64,000 bases of DNA from the NCBI GenBank assembly GCA_028274465.1, contig CM051455.1, positions 135,008,096 through 135,072,095 of the forward strand, in the 5' to 3' direction. Source of the DNA: Plantago ovata (taxonomy: Eukaryota; Streptophyta; Magnoliopsida; Lamiales; Plantaginaceae). The notes below the pieces were generated by a model, which was not told the DNA's origin, did no database searches, and worked only from the letters and a program-made list of their open reading frames with translations. Made by a program: the position numbers and the translations under genes. Position 1 is the stretch's first letter. Every line of letters begins with the position of its first letter. Of this stretch, positions 48,360 to 59,700 are shown one piece after another.

Positions 48360-49595
48360 GTCCCTTGCTGAAAGAATTTTTATCTTTGTTTACTTGAAAA
48401 CTTCTATCTGTGATTACTTGCAAATGCTTGAGCAGAACATAAGTATACTACACTGTGAATATGATAAAGCAGGTGAGAACAGTTTTTCATGATGAAAATT
48501 ACACACATTAGCATAAATGATTTTCTTTCAAACTCTCCAACATCTTAAGTTCGTTCAAACTTCAATGACATCAATGTTTACACAATCAATCCATATATAA
48601 AAACTACACTAACTTATGAGCAGGAAATTAATTACCCAAGTCATAAGTTTACAAAAAATATAATGAATAACATAAATTTATTTAATGCAACTCAAACTCA
48701 GAAACATAAACACAATAGCAAGAAATTTACCAACCATTTAATGCATTTACTACAGAATATGGCTTCACCTTCACCAAAGTGTTTGAGCAAAACAACACAA
48801 TACCAAAGCTGGGCCCGCAAATCCGGAAAAATAACCAAAGCCCTAATCGGAAACAAACAGAGCAAGGCAGCGCAAGTCAGTTCATTTAATTAACGGAGGA
48901 AACATACAGATTGGTCGAACACAACACCCAACCTTTGGGGTCAGACAAAAAAAAAAAAAAAGGAAAACGACATACAAATGTGGATTTGGAGAAAAAAATT
49001 TAAATTACCTCAGCAGCGCGAAACGGAAGAACCCTAGATTTCTGATCAAATTGGGGCTATTTTTGCTTGTATATGCCTCAGGACAGGGTAGTATTCTAAA
49101 TGTTGAATAAGGGAGACTTGCTTACACATGGTAGGCCATGGCCGCTGACATCAACCTCCGTCACAGATAACGCGTTATCTGAAATTTTCGACGGAGAAAG
49201 AGAATGGCTGGGATAATTATCTGTCTTGCCAGCTCACACGAACCAGCCAATGAGAGGCTTGCCCAGACATATTATCTTGGGCAGCTGAGTTCCATTCTCC
49301 TCCGTTTTATCCCCGACCAAACCGAGCCAACAGTGATTTATCTTCATTATCTACCAAACCAAACTCCTCCTAAGGGAATTTGGGTTACCCGAACCCAATC
49401 CGATTCAGATGAGAAAATTCACTACTCCTTAATTGGTTTGGAATTTGGATAATGTGGGTTGCCTATGGGGTATCCAAGATTCCAAATAAAGACTGTATTG
49501 GCCGTTTCAAAAAAATAAAAATAAAAATTATATAATTAGGAAGTATGTACACGTGTGAAGCATGACACTTCTTTTAGCGTTGATGACTTGAGATG
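48360..49595. other. Intergenic with an orphan leader-like exon on the minus strand
   Basis: On the minus strand near 49090-49012, text such as ATCTAGGGTTCTTCCG followed by the donor CTGAG/GTAATT resembles a plant 5' UTR exon, but no coding continuation was recognised. An A-run of about 15 lies at 48948-48961. Confidence 0.35.
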
Positions 49596-51499
49596 TAGTG
49601 CTGAGAATAAACAGACCGGGACCGTAAAACCGGACTGGACCGTAAACACACAGTTCGGTCCGGACCGTGTAGCAATACGGTTTAGTCTCCGGTCCAAGGG
49701 TTTTGCCAAAGTTCGGTCCCGGTCCAAAACCGTGGTTTTTACGGTCTGGACCGCATGGACCGGACTTTTCTTTTTTTAATATTTTTTTCCCATAATATAT
49801 AGACAGTCAGTCAATCTTGATGAACCCATCCATTTCCCCTAAATCGAAAACCTAACAGGCTAGCAGCCATTCGCCCCTTTCTTCCCTTACCGTCTTCAAC
49901 GCCAACTGAAATATCCATCTCGACTCTGTTTCTTTCTCACTGTGTATCTCCCTTACACGTGGAATGTGACTAGCTTCCCACTTTCTTCTAAACATTAGTC
50001 GTAGCCTGTATTATAGTGGTAAAAACCCCAAATACAAAACCCTAAATTCATCACCAAGAAGAAGAGAAGAAAATTCTCCCTCACGGAAGATCGATCGAAA
50101 TGAGCAGCTCAATCGTTACAATTCCGGGTCTGCATCAAGATGTTCCAAGAATCCTCCATGACGACTTAGATCCAGAATGATACAAGGCCAATATCCATCT
50201 CTGTTTATTTGAATGGAGAAGGAGGCGGTGGAAGGAGATTGATGAGAGGGGATCGGAATTGAAGAGATTTGGAAGAAGATATGGAAATGGAATTTGGAGT
50301 TGGGGCAGCAGCGGAAAACGTGTGTTAAATCCTCCATGAAAACTTACAAAATGTTAAGTTCCGTCCACATTTTACTAAGTACCGTCCATATTTTTGTAAC
50401 TTTTTGCCATATTGCAAGAAGTCCTTAAAATTTTGAAAATATGAAATTGACCCAAATATTTTTTTATTTAACATAGAATCTAAAAATACTTTTAAAATAC
50501 ATAATCAATTCCATTTAAACAAACAAATTGAAAAGAAAACAAACCAATTCAACATATAATGAAAACTTACATAAACCAATTATGAAAATTAAACAAAAAT
50601 ACAACAATAATTAAACTAAACAAGTAAACCACGTAACAATAAATATATTTATAAAAAATAAAAAATAAAAAATGAAAAAGTGGCGATAGGATTCTGGCGT
50701 CCAAATCTCAGCGCCAGAATAGGATTCTGGCACTTAGAATTGGGCGCCAATTTTTTTTCCTGACTCCAATATTCATTTTATTATTGTCTTAGTGATATTT
50801 TCTTACTCCCAAAATATATTTAAAGTTATGTTTTCTTATTGTCCATTTATCGTATCGTATCGATATATCTAGATGTGAAATTAAAATTTATGATAATTTT
50901 GCGAAAATGATTTAATTTTTTAAATATATTATTATTGCTAACCTTTTTAAATATTTTAGAAGTTAAAAAATATTACCATAAATTTATAAAAAAAATAATA
51001 AATAAATAAATTACTGGCGCCCATATTAATCTCAGCGCCAGTATCATATTCTGGCGCCCAAATATGGGGGCCAGTAATTTTTTTTCTTCTTTTTTTGTTC
51101 TCCCAAACTCGTTTCTTTCTTGTCCATTAATCGTATTGATATAATTAGATGTCAAATTAATATTTATGGAAATTTTGGGAAAAGATTTTAATTTTTTAAA
51201 GATGTTATTATTGCAATACACCAAATATGTGGACGGTACTTAGTAAAAAGTGGACGAAAAATAACATCTCCCGTCTTTTATTGTCCTTCCTTATCTCTTT
51301 CTTTTTTTTTTAAAATAAAATTCATATACGGTCCACACGGTCCGAACCCAGGACCGGACCGTAATTTAACGGTCTGGACCGGGACCGGACCGTGTCCATT
51401 ACGGTCCGGTCTCCGATCCATGAAAAAGTCTATATTTGAAGTCCGGTCCACACGGTCCCGGTCCGGTCCGGTCCGATTTTGGACCGTTGCTCACCACTA
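49596..51499. mobile_element. hAT-type non-autonomous element (1904 bp) with CCGGACCG-rich ends
   Basis: The left terminus TAGTGCTGAG and the right terminus, inverted (TAGTGGTGAG), match at 9 of 10 positions. Flanks are ACTTGAGATG (left) and ACTTGATG (right), an 8-bp duplication with a 2-base insertion on the left. About 180 bp at each end is filled with GGTCCGG/CCGGACCGT words on both strands. The interior includes leader-like sequence (AACCCTAAATTC near 50037) and a nested Mutator-type element. Confidence 0.75.
50353..51265. mobile_element. Non-autonomous Mutator-type element related to the MULE at 17877 (913 bp)
   Basis: The ends are inverted repeats: left GTTAAGTTCCGTCCACATTT followed by TACTAAGTACCGTCCAT; right, inverted, GTTATTTTTCGTCCAC and TACTAAGTACCGTCCAC. 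The left end aligns with the left end of the MULE at 17877 for more than 100 bp. Two clusters of GGCGCC-like words (50683-50750 and 51012-51075) match the MULE's own cluster. It is nested in the hAT-type element. The target duplication was not resolved. Confidence 0.82.
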
Positions 51500-51893
51500 A
51501 CTTGATGTATCTTATGTACTTCATCCGGCCACACTTGTTTTGTTTTTTGTGACTTTTTTTATGTGTGATTTGACCTAAATTAATTACAAATAATTATGAA
51601 AAAATAATTTTAAAAGTTATATTATGCAAATACAAGAAGTATACTTTCATAATATAAAGTGGAAATCGGACATCGAAAACTCAACAAAAATAAAGTGGAA
51701 AACTATAAAGTTTTCGGAGGAATTAATACGCTATGAGGTTTAGTACTACATGCTTTTGTGATACTTCATATGTTTCATTAATAAGTTCCCTCTTTGGTCA
51801 ACGGTACTCATGTTCATTGGTGATTGCCATTGGAGCCTGCACAGTAGCATTAGCATATCCACCACTGTTTCCACCATTGCCTCCTCTTCCACC
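51500..51893. other. Spacer between hAT-type element and Copia remnant
   Basis: AT-rich; no gene recognised. The right part merges into the decayed Copia coding region (Gly/Arg-rich, around 51840-51893). Confidence 0.4.
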
Positions 51894-52832
51894 TTAGTTT
51901 CCTCTACCTCTTCCACCAAAATGGTTTCTACCTATGCCTCTTCCTTTGGAACCTGATGTCGCAGCTCTCTTTATTGGGTAACCATTGACCTTAAAGCATG
52001 TCTCTATGGTGTAATTGGACACATTAGGACAGTTTGGGCAGTACATGTCCTTCTTGTCTTTTTCTCTTTGTGCCAACACTCGTAGCAGAAAGCCTCCACT
52101 GCAACAACATCTCTAGTGGTGCTTTTTTTGCCTCTTCCTGCAACACCATACCATAAGCCCTATCAATAGTGGGCTTAGGGTCCATGATAATGATTTGACC
52201 CTCACCATAACATACTTAGCAGTGAGACCCATCAAGAACTATAGATCTTATCAAGTTCCTGGTTCTTCTCAAGATTCTCTTCAAGTGAACACTTTTTCTT
52301 GTCACATTCACAAGTAGGGAGAGGTCTAGTATCACCCAACTATTCCCATATAGCAGAAAGCCTAGAGAAGTAATTTGTAACACAAAGACTATTCTGAGTT
52401 GTGTTGTTTAGCTCTTGCTGGAGTTGGAATATTCTGACAACATTAGGATGAGCATACCTAACCTCCAGTTTAACCCAACCCTCTCTAGCTAGCAGTCCTC
52501 ACATACAACACACAACTCTTGATTTCAACAGACACATAATGAATCATCCCAGAGAAGAACATAGCGTTGATTCTTTTCAAAATCTTTTTTTTTTAATGTC
52601 ATCATCTCCATCAGGTTCATAAATAGTTCCATCAATGAATCCACTCTTGTTCTTGATGGAAAGATACACGAGATAAGCCATTTGGCCATGTGTGATAGTT
52701 TGACTTGGTGAGAAGTGGTGATATAGCCCCAGAGGTGGCATTTTCAGTAGGATGAAGAAAATAAGGATTGTAAGGGTCCTCGTGCTCAGGTGTGGGTGGT
52801 GGAGTGATGGTGTTTTTGTCTGTCTCAGCCAT
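51894..52832 (-). pseudogene. Copia-type gag remnant
   Basis: The minus-strand frame starting at 52832 begins MAETDKNTITPPPTPEHED and continues NPYFLHPTENATSGAISPLL and LTKSNYHTW, the conserved N-terminus of plant Copia gag proteins. After frame loss, 52079-51894 shows a degenerate zinc knuckle (CPNCPNVSNYTIETC) followed by FKVNGYP and a Gly/Arg-rich tail, also typical. Protease, integrase and reverse transcriptase are absent, so the element is truncated at its 3' side. Confidence 0.8.
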
Positions 52833-52950
52833 GATTATGCAGTGAGCTCAAAAGGAAACAAGTAGAGATGGAGAAGGAGTAGAAAGTGAGCTTGACAAAT
52901 AAAACTCTTTGCGGAATAAAGAAGAAAATGCGCAACATATCCGAACCTAG

Positions 52951-52962
52951 GCTCTGGTGCCA
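52951..52962 (-). other. Primer binding site of the Copia remnant
   Basis: Read on the minus strand, TGGCACCAGAGCC follows directly after an LTR-like end TTTTAACA and precedes the gag start by about 120 bp. It resembles the usual plant Copia primer site for initiator Met tRNA (TGGTATCAGAGC) with two differences. Confidence 0.7.
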
Positions 52963-52978
52963 TGTTAAAATCAGTTAA

Positions 52979-53186
52979 TGTAATGCCCCGCATCCCACAT
53001 CGCTTAAGAGTGAGTGGAATAAAGGGTATATATGTTAGACCACCACTCTCACATGGTATGAGGCCTTTTGGGTGATTCCAAAAACAAATCCGTGCGGGCT
53101 CAGGCCCAAAGCGGACAATATATATCATACTGTTGAGACGTGTGTGGGTCTGTAACCACGCCGGCCGGATTGGTCGGGTCGTTACA
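52979..53186 (-). mobile_element. Short TRIM-like LTR (208 bp)
   Basis: Begins TGTAATGCCCCGCATCCC and ends GGTCGTTACA on the plus strand. It contains GCCCAAAGCGGACAATAT, a phrase I know from widespread plant TRIM-type LTRs (TTGTCCGCTTTGGGC on the other strand). No internal domain is present. Confidence 0.6.
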
Positions 53187-53189
53187 AAT

Positions 53190-53493
53190 TGTAATGCCCT
53201 AGATTTCAGAGGTTTAAAAGGGTTGAGAACGCTACTCATACCAACAAGGTGCACCTTTCTTTTCGGGAATCCACCTAGAAGAACTTCAGAGTTAAGCGTG
53301 CTTGCTCTGGAGCAATTCTAGGATGGGTGACCCACTGGGAAGTTCCCGGTGCGCGCACGAGTGAGGACAAAGTGCGCGGATTAGAACCCGTGTTGGTCTG
53401 TGGGGCCAGCATATCACCCAGGAGAGCACCCATGAGTAACCTTGCCAGTCCGTTGGGCTGGGTCTCGGCCCGTTAGTGGACCAAGTCGTTACA
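53190..53493 (+). mobile_element. Cassandra-type solo LTR with 5S rRNA-like core (304 bp)
   Basis: Begins TGTAATGCCC and ends GTCGTTACA. Bases about 53225-53352 resemble plant 5S rRNA: ATACCAACAAGGTGCAC, GAGTTAAGCGTGCTTG (A-box region) and TAGGATGGGTGACCCACTGG (C-box region) in the right order and spacing. Cassandra retroelements carry a 5S rRNA-derived pol III promoter in their LTRs. Only one LTR is present, hence solo. It is not a functional 5S gene, as the sequence is diverged and embedded in an LTR frame. Confidence 0.85.
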
Positions 53494-53800
53494 GTAAGGA
53501 AATCACTATGAAGCTATTGGACTGAAGTATTTTCAAATTGCTTCAAAAATGAGTTACAAAACTTGCCTTAAACCCTAATTTTACACCTCTATTTATACTA
53601 TAGGAGATTCTACTCCTTTCTTGCTCTCTACTCCTAGATTGTACATACACAAACTTGCACGAGGGAACAAGAAGACATAACCCTAATCGTACACCGGGAT
53701 AAGATCATCTTGTCGTTGATTTTTAATCTAACGGCAATGCTTTCTACACACTGTACCGGCTTCTTTAGCCGGATTTACAGAGCTAAAAGGAGCACGACAT

Positions 53801-53979
53801 TGTTTCTCTTTAATTACATTTGTTTGTTTCTTCATGCTCTGGTTGTCTACGTTCTTCTTTTCTTTAGTTCGCGATCTTGACGGTTGGCTCGTATAGTTCG
53901 TCTACCGTGTTGAATGGTAATTGGCTCCCCCCTGGTTATTTGCTCTCTTATCCCTTATCTTGTGCGCGCCTATTACTTC
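53801..53979. other. Short spacer, no gene seen
   Basis: Unassigned DNA between the Copia LTR and the next element. Confidence 0.3.
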
Positions 53980-56550
53980 AGTACAACAACTTTCAAATGG
54001 TTCGCAAATGTGTTTTGGATCCCGTGGTCGGACCGTCCGTCGGTCCGAACGATTGAATTAGTAGCACACCCTGGTAGAATAAAAAAATGCATTACGAGGT
54101 CGGACTGGGTGGCCAGTGTGAACCGGTGAAAAACCTCGGTTCAACCTGTAAGGAGAAAAAAAAGAAAGAAGGAAAAAAGAAGAGGGGCTTTTAGACATCA
54201 CTCCTCCGGATTTTTAATTGATTTGTAACGTTCTATACTATGTCATTTTATATGATTGACTTTTGACTTTAGACATAATTAATTATGAATGAACTTTTGA
54301 ATTAGTTGTTAAAAGGATTGTTTTGAATTATTTATTATGCAATGGTGGTGCATTAATAAATATTGAGATGTGTAAAATATATACTATCTATAGTTTTTGC
54401 CAAAGTCTAGAGAGAGGACGAAATTTCCTAAATCATTGGAAAGGCCTGATTCTGGTCTGCCCGTCCGGTCAGACCGCTCGCGGTATATATTTAAGAGATT
54501 ATGGTGTGGTTTTAAGTTGTTAACATTGAAATTTTCCGTTATGGCTTTAACGTCATTTGGTGTGGTATTAAGAGGTTATGGTGTGGTTTTAAGTTGTTAG
54601 TATTGATAAACAAGTTCACAATAATCTACTTGAAACTTTTTAGTCATTACAATGTTAAAACATAGAAGAGCTCTTTTCGAGTAAACTTAGTGGAGAACTT
54701 TTGCTTCTTGCCTTTTCTTCATCAAACTCGGTTGGCATCATCAACACCTGTTTAAAACCATAACAACTTTCGTTAAAACCACACCAGAGATACTTATAAC
54801 CACACAATGTCCCCTTAAAATCATATAATTGTCAAACCCAACACAGTAGCATTATATATTTCTGAAAACCACGACAATAGGAATTAAAACCACACCAGAA
54901 TCTCTTAAAACTATAAGACAACAGTAACATGCAACTGAAGTTAAAAATCATACCAAAGAGGCAGAGATGGTTAGAACCTTAACACGAGTTCTTAAAACCA
55001 AAACAAAGACACTTATAGTCACACCTTGTTCTCTTAAAACCATACAATGGAGAAAACCAACACAATAGCATTATACATTTATTAAAACCACACAAATATG
55101 AATTAAAACCACACCAAAGTCTCTTAAAACTACAACATACAACTGAAGCTAAAAATTATCTCAACGATACTTAGAACATTGACAGTAGTCTTAAAACCAC
55201 AACAACAGTTATTAATACCACACTAAAATCTCTTAACACTACAACACAACAGTAACATGCAACATGCAACTGAACCTAAACCTAAAATTTATATTTCAAA
55301 ACCACAACATAGCTCCTTAAAACGACACCAAAGACACCTATAACCATACATGTCCTCTTAAAACCATACAATGAACAAACCCCAACGCAGTAGCATTATA
55401 TATTTCTTAAAGCCAATAAGCCATAACAACTGTAATTAAAATCACACCAAAATGTCTTAAAACTACAACTGTGACTGGAGCTAAATATCATCTCAAGGAT
55501 GCTTAGAATCTTAAAACAACTTCTTAAAACCACACCAACACTTATTAAAACCACACCAAAATTTATTAAAAGCATACCCCCTAGCAGATTATACCAGCTC
55601 ACAAAGTTACACATCTAATCTATCCATATTAATCAATCTCTCCCTCCGGTGAAAGCCACAACCAGAAATGAATATACGACGACACACATATATAGTCGAG
55701 TTAAACATCGCAAGCAATAACTTATATGCACACAAAAGCACTAGATCTATAGTTCAAATGGCCAGATCGAGATAAACACCATACATCAAGCTACAGATCG
55801 AAACCAAATACACCAAATAAGCACCTGTATTAGTGAACGCGTCATAGTCTAACGTGATTTCGCTACAGAAGATGCTCAAACATGGCGGCAAGACCACCAC
55901 CACGCGCCGCTGCGGACCAATCAGTCACCACTCCTCTCCTCTTATACAATCTCACCTTCATCGTCCACGACAACAACTTCGACGATCCCGATCCGGCGCT
56001 TATCCTCTCTGACGACTCCAATCGACATCACAGAACCCGATTTGGGAAGCAAGGGCTGGAATCTAGTTAGCAAAGTCGTGGAAGAGGATGTCTAGCTTGA
56101 GATCGGAGATAATTGAGTGGACTGGCTTCACTATCGCCATTGAAGTTGAAGATCGAGCATCGATCTGGCTTCTGTGTTGCTCTATTTCTCTCTCTAATCC
56201 TGTCACTCTCTCTCTCTAAAGCATAGGAGAAAAGGAAAAAATGATTTTGACTACTCTTTTTAATTATTATATATAAAAGAATCAACTGACCGGGTTTTAA
56301 TCGGTCTGACCGAGATATTTGATTTTTACCTCAAAAATCAGTCTTTCCTACTAATATAAGAAATATCTGCCTCTCCATATACTTACTCATAGTTTTTTGA
56401 CAAAACAACCTCATATGTTTTATTTATAATATTCTTGGAATATTATGTATACAAGTATATTATAATAAAATCAAGGTTGACCCCCGATTAAACTGGTTGA
56501 ACCTTTTACAGAGGGGTGTCAGGCTCGACCTCCGGGTATGGGTTTCAAAA
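53980..56550. mobile_element. Non-autonomous element with GGTCGGACC / CCGGTTGAACC-like ends
   Basis: The left portion (54020-54150) carries GTGGTCGGACCGTCCG, GAACCGGTG and CTCGGTTCAACC. The right portion (56285-56550) carries CCGGGTTTTAATCGG, AAACTGGTTGAACC and a terminal GACCTCCGGGTATGGGTTTC. Inverted, the right end matches the left end of the 22877 element. The interior holds a repeat block of TTAAAACCACACC units and leader-like text near 55880-56080. Boundaries are approximate. Confidence 0.55.
54730..55605. repeat. Degenerate tandem repeats of TTAAAACCACACCAAA type
   Basis: About 870 bp repeats a loose text of CTTAAAACCACACCAAA and ACTACAACACAACAGTAACATGC. A longer unit recurs three times: AAACCATACAATG...CCCAACACAGTAGCATTATATATTTC near 54818, 55036 and 55352. 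The unit length therefore varies (about 217 then 316 bp). The same words appear inverted (GGTGTGGTTTTAAG) near 54500-54600, so the block also has inverted partners. Confidence 0.8.
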
Positions 56551-56736
56551 CGGTAGGTTCACAACTTCCTCCTAGATAATTGCATTCTTCGGTCCTTTTA
56601 TTTTCTACCAAATTCCAATAGTCTTTCACAATACTACGTATCAAATCTTTCCCGCCAGAAAACCCTAACCTTTCATAAAACACCGGAAAAATCTTTCCCA
56701 ATTCCATTTTTTTTCTTTCTGTCCAGAGAAGCCGCT
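56551..56736 (+). promoter_or_regulatory. SMC6 copy 2 promoter/leader with E2F-type site
   Basis: TTTCCCGCC at 56648-56656, about 80 bp before the start codon, is a perfect match to the E2F consensus TTTSSCGC. Leader text AAACCCTAACC follows. E2F sites are common in promoters of plant replication and chromosome genes. No clear TATA box is seen. Regulation is inferred from the motif only. Confidence 0.6.
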
Positions 56737-59700
56737 ATGGCGAATTCTAGGGTTTCTTCTCCTCAACCCTCCGACGATAATGAAGTCACTGAAGCCGGAA
56801 TCATCAACCGAATTCACCTCGAGAACTTCATGTGCCACAGTATCCTCGACATTGAATTCGGCCAATTCATCAATTTCATCACCGGCCAAAACGGGAGTTA
56901 GTAGTCTAATTCACTCAATTTTGCTCCTAAAAGTTCATTCTCTACTGAAATTTTGATATATCTGTGAATCGTTTTGATCAATTTGTAGGTGGGAAGAGTG
57001 CTATCCTGACTGCACTTTGTGTGGCGTTTGGGTGCCGAGCCCGTGGCACTCAGAGAGCCAATACACTCAAGGATTTTATTAAGACTGGGTGCAGGTTAGT
57101 CAAAATATGTTACAATCTATATTAATTTAGGGTTTGTATGCTTAGCAAAGTAATTCTCCATGATGCATATGTGGTTGATTTGATTGTATGTTGAGATGAA
57201 TGTAAGTGTTTGTCTACAGTGATAAAGATCGGCGGCATAAGTAATTTCTTTGAGTTGACTAAGCAAGAAAGGTGTTAATCTAGCTATGATCTGATTCCGG
57301 TTTCTCCAGTTGTTGAACACCCCTTTTAGCTGTGTCAAATGTTGAAATTAATTTTTGATTTATGTTCAGTAAGTAGTTTCAGTAGCATGTGCTTTTTGTA
57401 CCGATTACAAAGTAAGTTGGTTGAGAATCAGCACAGGAGAGTAAGAGAGTTAGCTGTTGTGTTAAGCTATGATCTAATTATAGTGAAATATTTATTTTTT
57501 CTCGTTGGCTTAAATGCTACTAGTAGATTACCCAAATGGAATTTATAGGCTTCACTAGTGGTATAAGGATAATTTACATTTTAACAGCGTGAAATGTGCT
57601 CATGAATGATGTTGCTGCATCATTTTCTGGCTTTCTGTTATGTGTATGTAACTGTTGTAAGTCACCTTTAATATAGGATGTTCCGATGTTGGTTGAATGG
57701 AAATATGATTTTAAACCTTACTCTTTTGCTGTGAAAGGTATAAAGCGATGTAGTATGATTTCAAATCATTCTTTTAGTAGTCTTTTGAATCTTCTTATGT
57801 CAGGTTCGCCTCGTCCAGCAAACTGAAACCAAGTCATATTGCTATCACTGTTTATTTATTAGCCTGCTTTAACTCATAAAATGCCTTTGCACACCTGAAG
57901 TACATCCGGGTGACTGAAAGATGCTAATGTTTTATGTTTTATAGTAGATTTTTTTTGTTGTGTGGTTGTTGGATTTCAGTAGGTTATGTTGCCATTGGCA
58001 TTTAGCATCTATTTATGGACCTTTTTTTAATGTTTATTTTTAAACCTCCTGAATCTTTTTGTAGCTATGCACTTGTTCAAGTTGAGATTAAAAATCAAGG
58101 GGCTGAAGCTTACAAGCCAGATATTTATGGAGACACCATTGTTGTCGAGCGTAGAATTACTGAATCAACCAGTTCTATCACATTGAAAAACTATCAAGGT
58201 ACAATGATTTTTTTTTAATTATAATATATATCTCAGTAACTTTCTTTATCAATGCCCACGAAGAGCTTGTTATCCACAGAGAAAATACTCAGACACAGAA
58301 TTGCTAGACATTGTTAGGAAAGTTAGTTTGGTCCATTAAGAAACTAAGCTTGAAGCATATTTTGGATAAACACATGATTACTGTTAGTTATTACCTTTGA
58401 TATATTTTTAGTATCTTGTAAAATTTGTCGGTTGATTTGAATGATGTCTATGTCAGATGATGGTATTGTACGTTCCAGTCATATGTTTTGTATAGGGAAG
58501 AGAGCATGGGACGTTTCCTTTTACCCTAGTTCACTTTACATTAAAAATTTGACGCTTACTATTTAGAGTCCGAAATCATGATAAACTAACATGTACTCTA
58601 TTTACCTTTGGGAAATACAAGCTACTGTAAAAACATTTGTATGGTTTGTCAGGGAGTATGCATGATTTAACTAATTCACTTTGAACTGTTATTTTTAAGT
58701 AGATAATAATAGATTCTTCTTGGGCATGCGTGTAAGTTTTAATTTGTTGAGACAAAATTCAGTTCGCAGGGATCTTACAGTAGATCACTCTGGAAAATCG
58801 ACGGTACATTTAAAATATTAACATCTTCATTGTGCCCATTGATTCTTGATTTTTATAATTTCAATCTGAAGATTATAGAATGACAACGAAGTTATTGGCA
58901 GTTAATAGTATGATGCCTTCTTCACTTCGAGTGTGGAAACTGGAAAGAAAGTTTGAATAGTTTAGCTTAGAAAGCTTTTGAGAGTGGGATATCTGTTTAT
59001 TCTTAAAAATGCAATATGATCTTTGTTCTTAAAAATGCACTTGAAATATTATTTTTGTTGCTAGAAAACAAGTGTTAGTCAGACTGTTAGAGTGGTTATT
59101 GATATTCTTCCATGCTTATTTCTGTTGATTTTCTGGCCATTTTTTACTGGAATGTTGGATCATTATAAACTTATGGAAAGTGAGTATTGCAATATTTTAG
59201 CACTCAAATTATATAGTGGTAAACCTATACGGAATTTTCTGTTCACACCATTTTATATTGTTTTTCCTAGCAACTAAAAAATGACGTTTGCTACTTGCTA
59301 TTAGTCAATACATGTTAATATTCTTCGTCTGTTTCTCTGAAACCTGAAGCTCATTTCCTGGCAATGGGATATCTGTTCTCACTATGAGCTTTTGATAAGT
59401 TAAGATAATGGTAAATATGTACAAACATACTTTACAAACTTTCAAATTAGAACCCGAAATATAGTTGAGATGGCAATACGACTCTGTGTTCGTGATGTAT
59501 ATGAACCTTCCTTGTTTCTTATCCCCCCGCCCCCTTTCTTTGTAGCATTGATCTATTCTTACTCCTGCCTTCTGATTCTCTTTTCTATTTCCAGGTAGGA
59601 GGGTGGGAGTAAAGAGAGAGGATCTTCGTGAAGTAATAGAGCACTTCAATGTGGGTTGCTATACTTTTTATATTTTGGTTGCTGTTACACTGGATAAACT

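Larger units (their letters stand above)
52963..53800 (-). mobile_element. Copia LTR carrying two nested TGTAA...TTACA insertions
   Basis: On the plus strand, TGTTAAAATCAG (52963) is the 3' LTR edge next to the primer site. LTR-like sequence appears to resume at 53494 and includes, on the minus strand, a TATA-like TAGTATAAATAGAGG near 53604. Between them sit two short elements (52979-53186 and 53190-53493). The outer (5') LTR edge is not certain; 53800 is approximate. Confidence 0.5.

Noticed and set aside
50116..50337. 73-codon minus-strand frame as a captured gene
   Set aside because: It lies within the hAT-type element interior; no motif recognised, and a plausible non-coding filler.
53225..53352. 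A functional 5S rRNA gene
   Set aside because: The similarity is clear in the promoter-box regions but the sequence is diverged, and it sits within TGTAA...TTACA ends, as in Cassandra LTRs; no tandem 5S array is present.
54397..54600. Overlapping open frames next to the ACCACACC block
   Set aside because: Composition is dictated by repeated GGTGTGGTTTTAAG words; not a gene.
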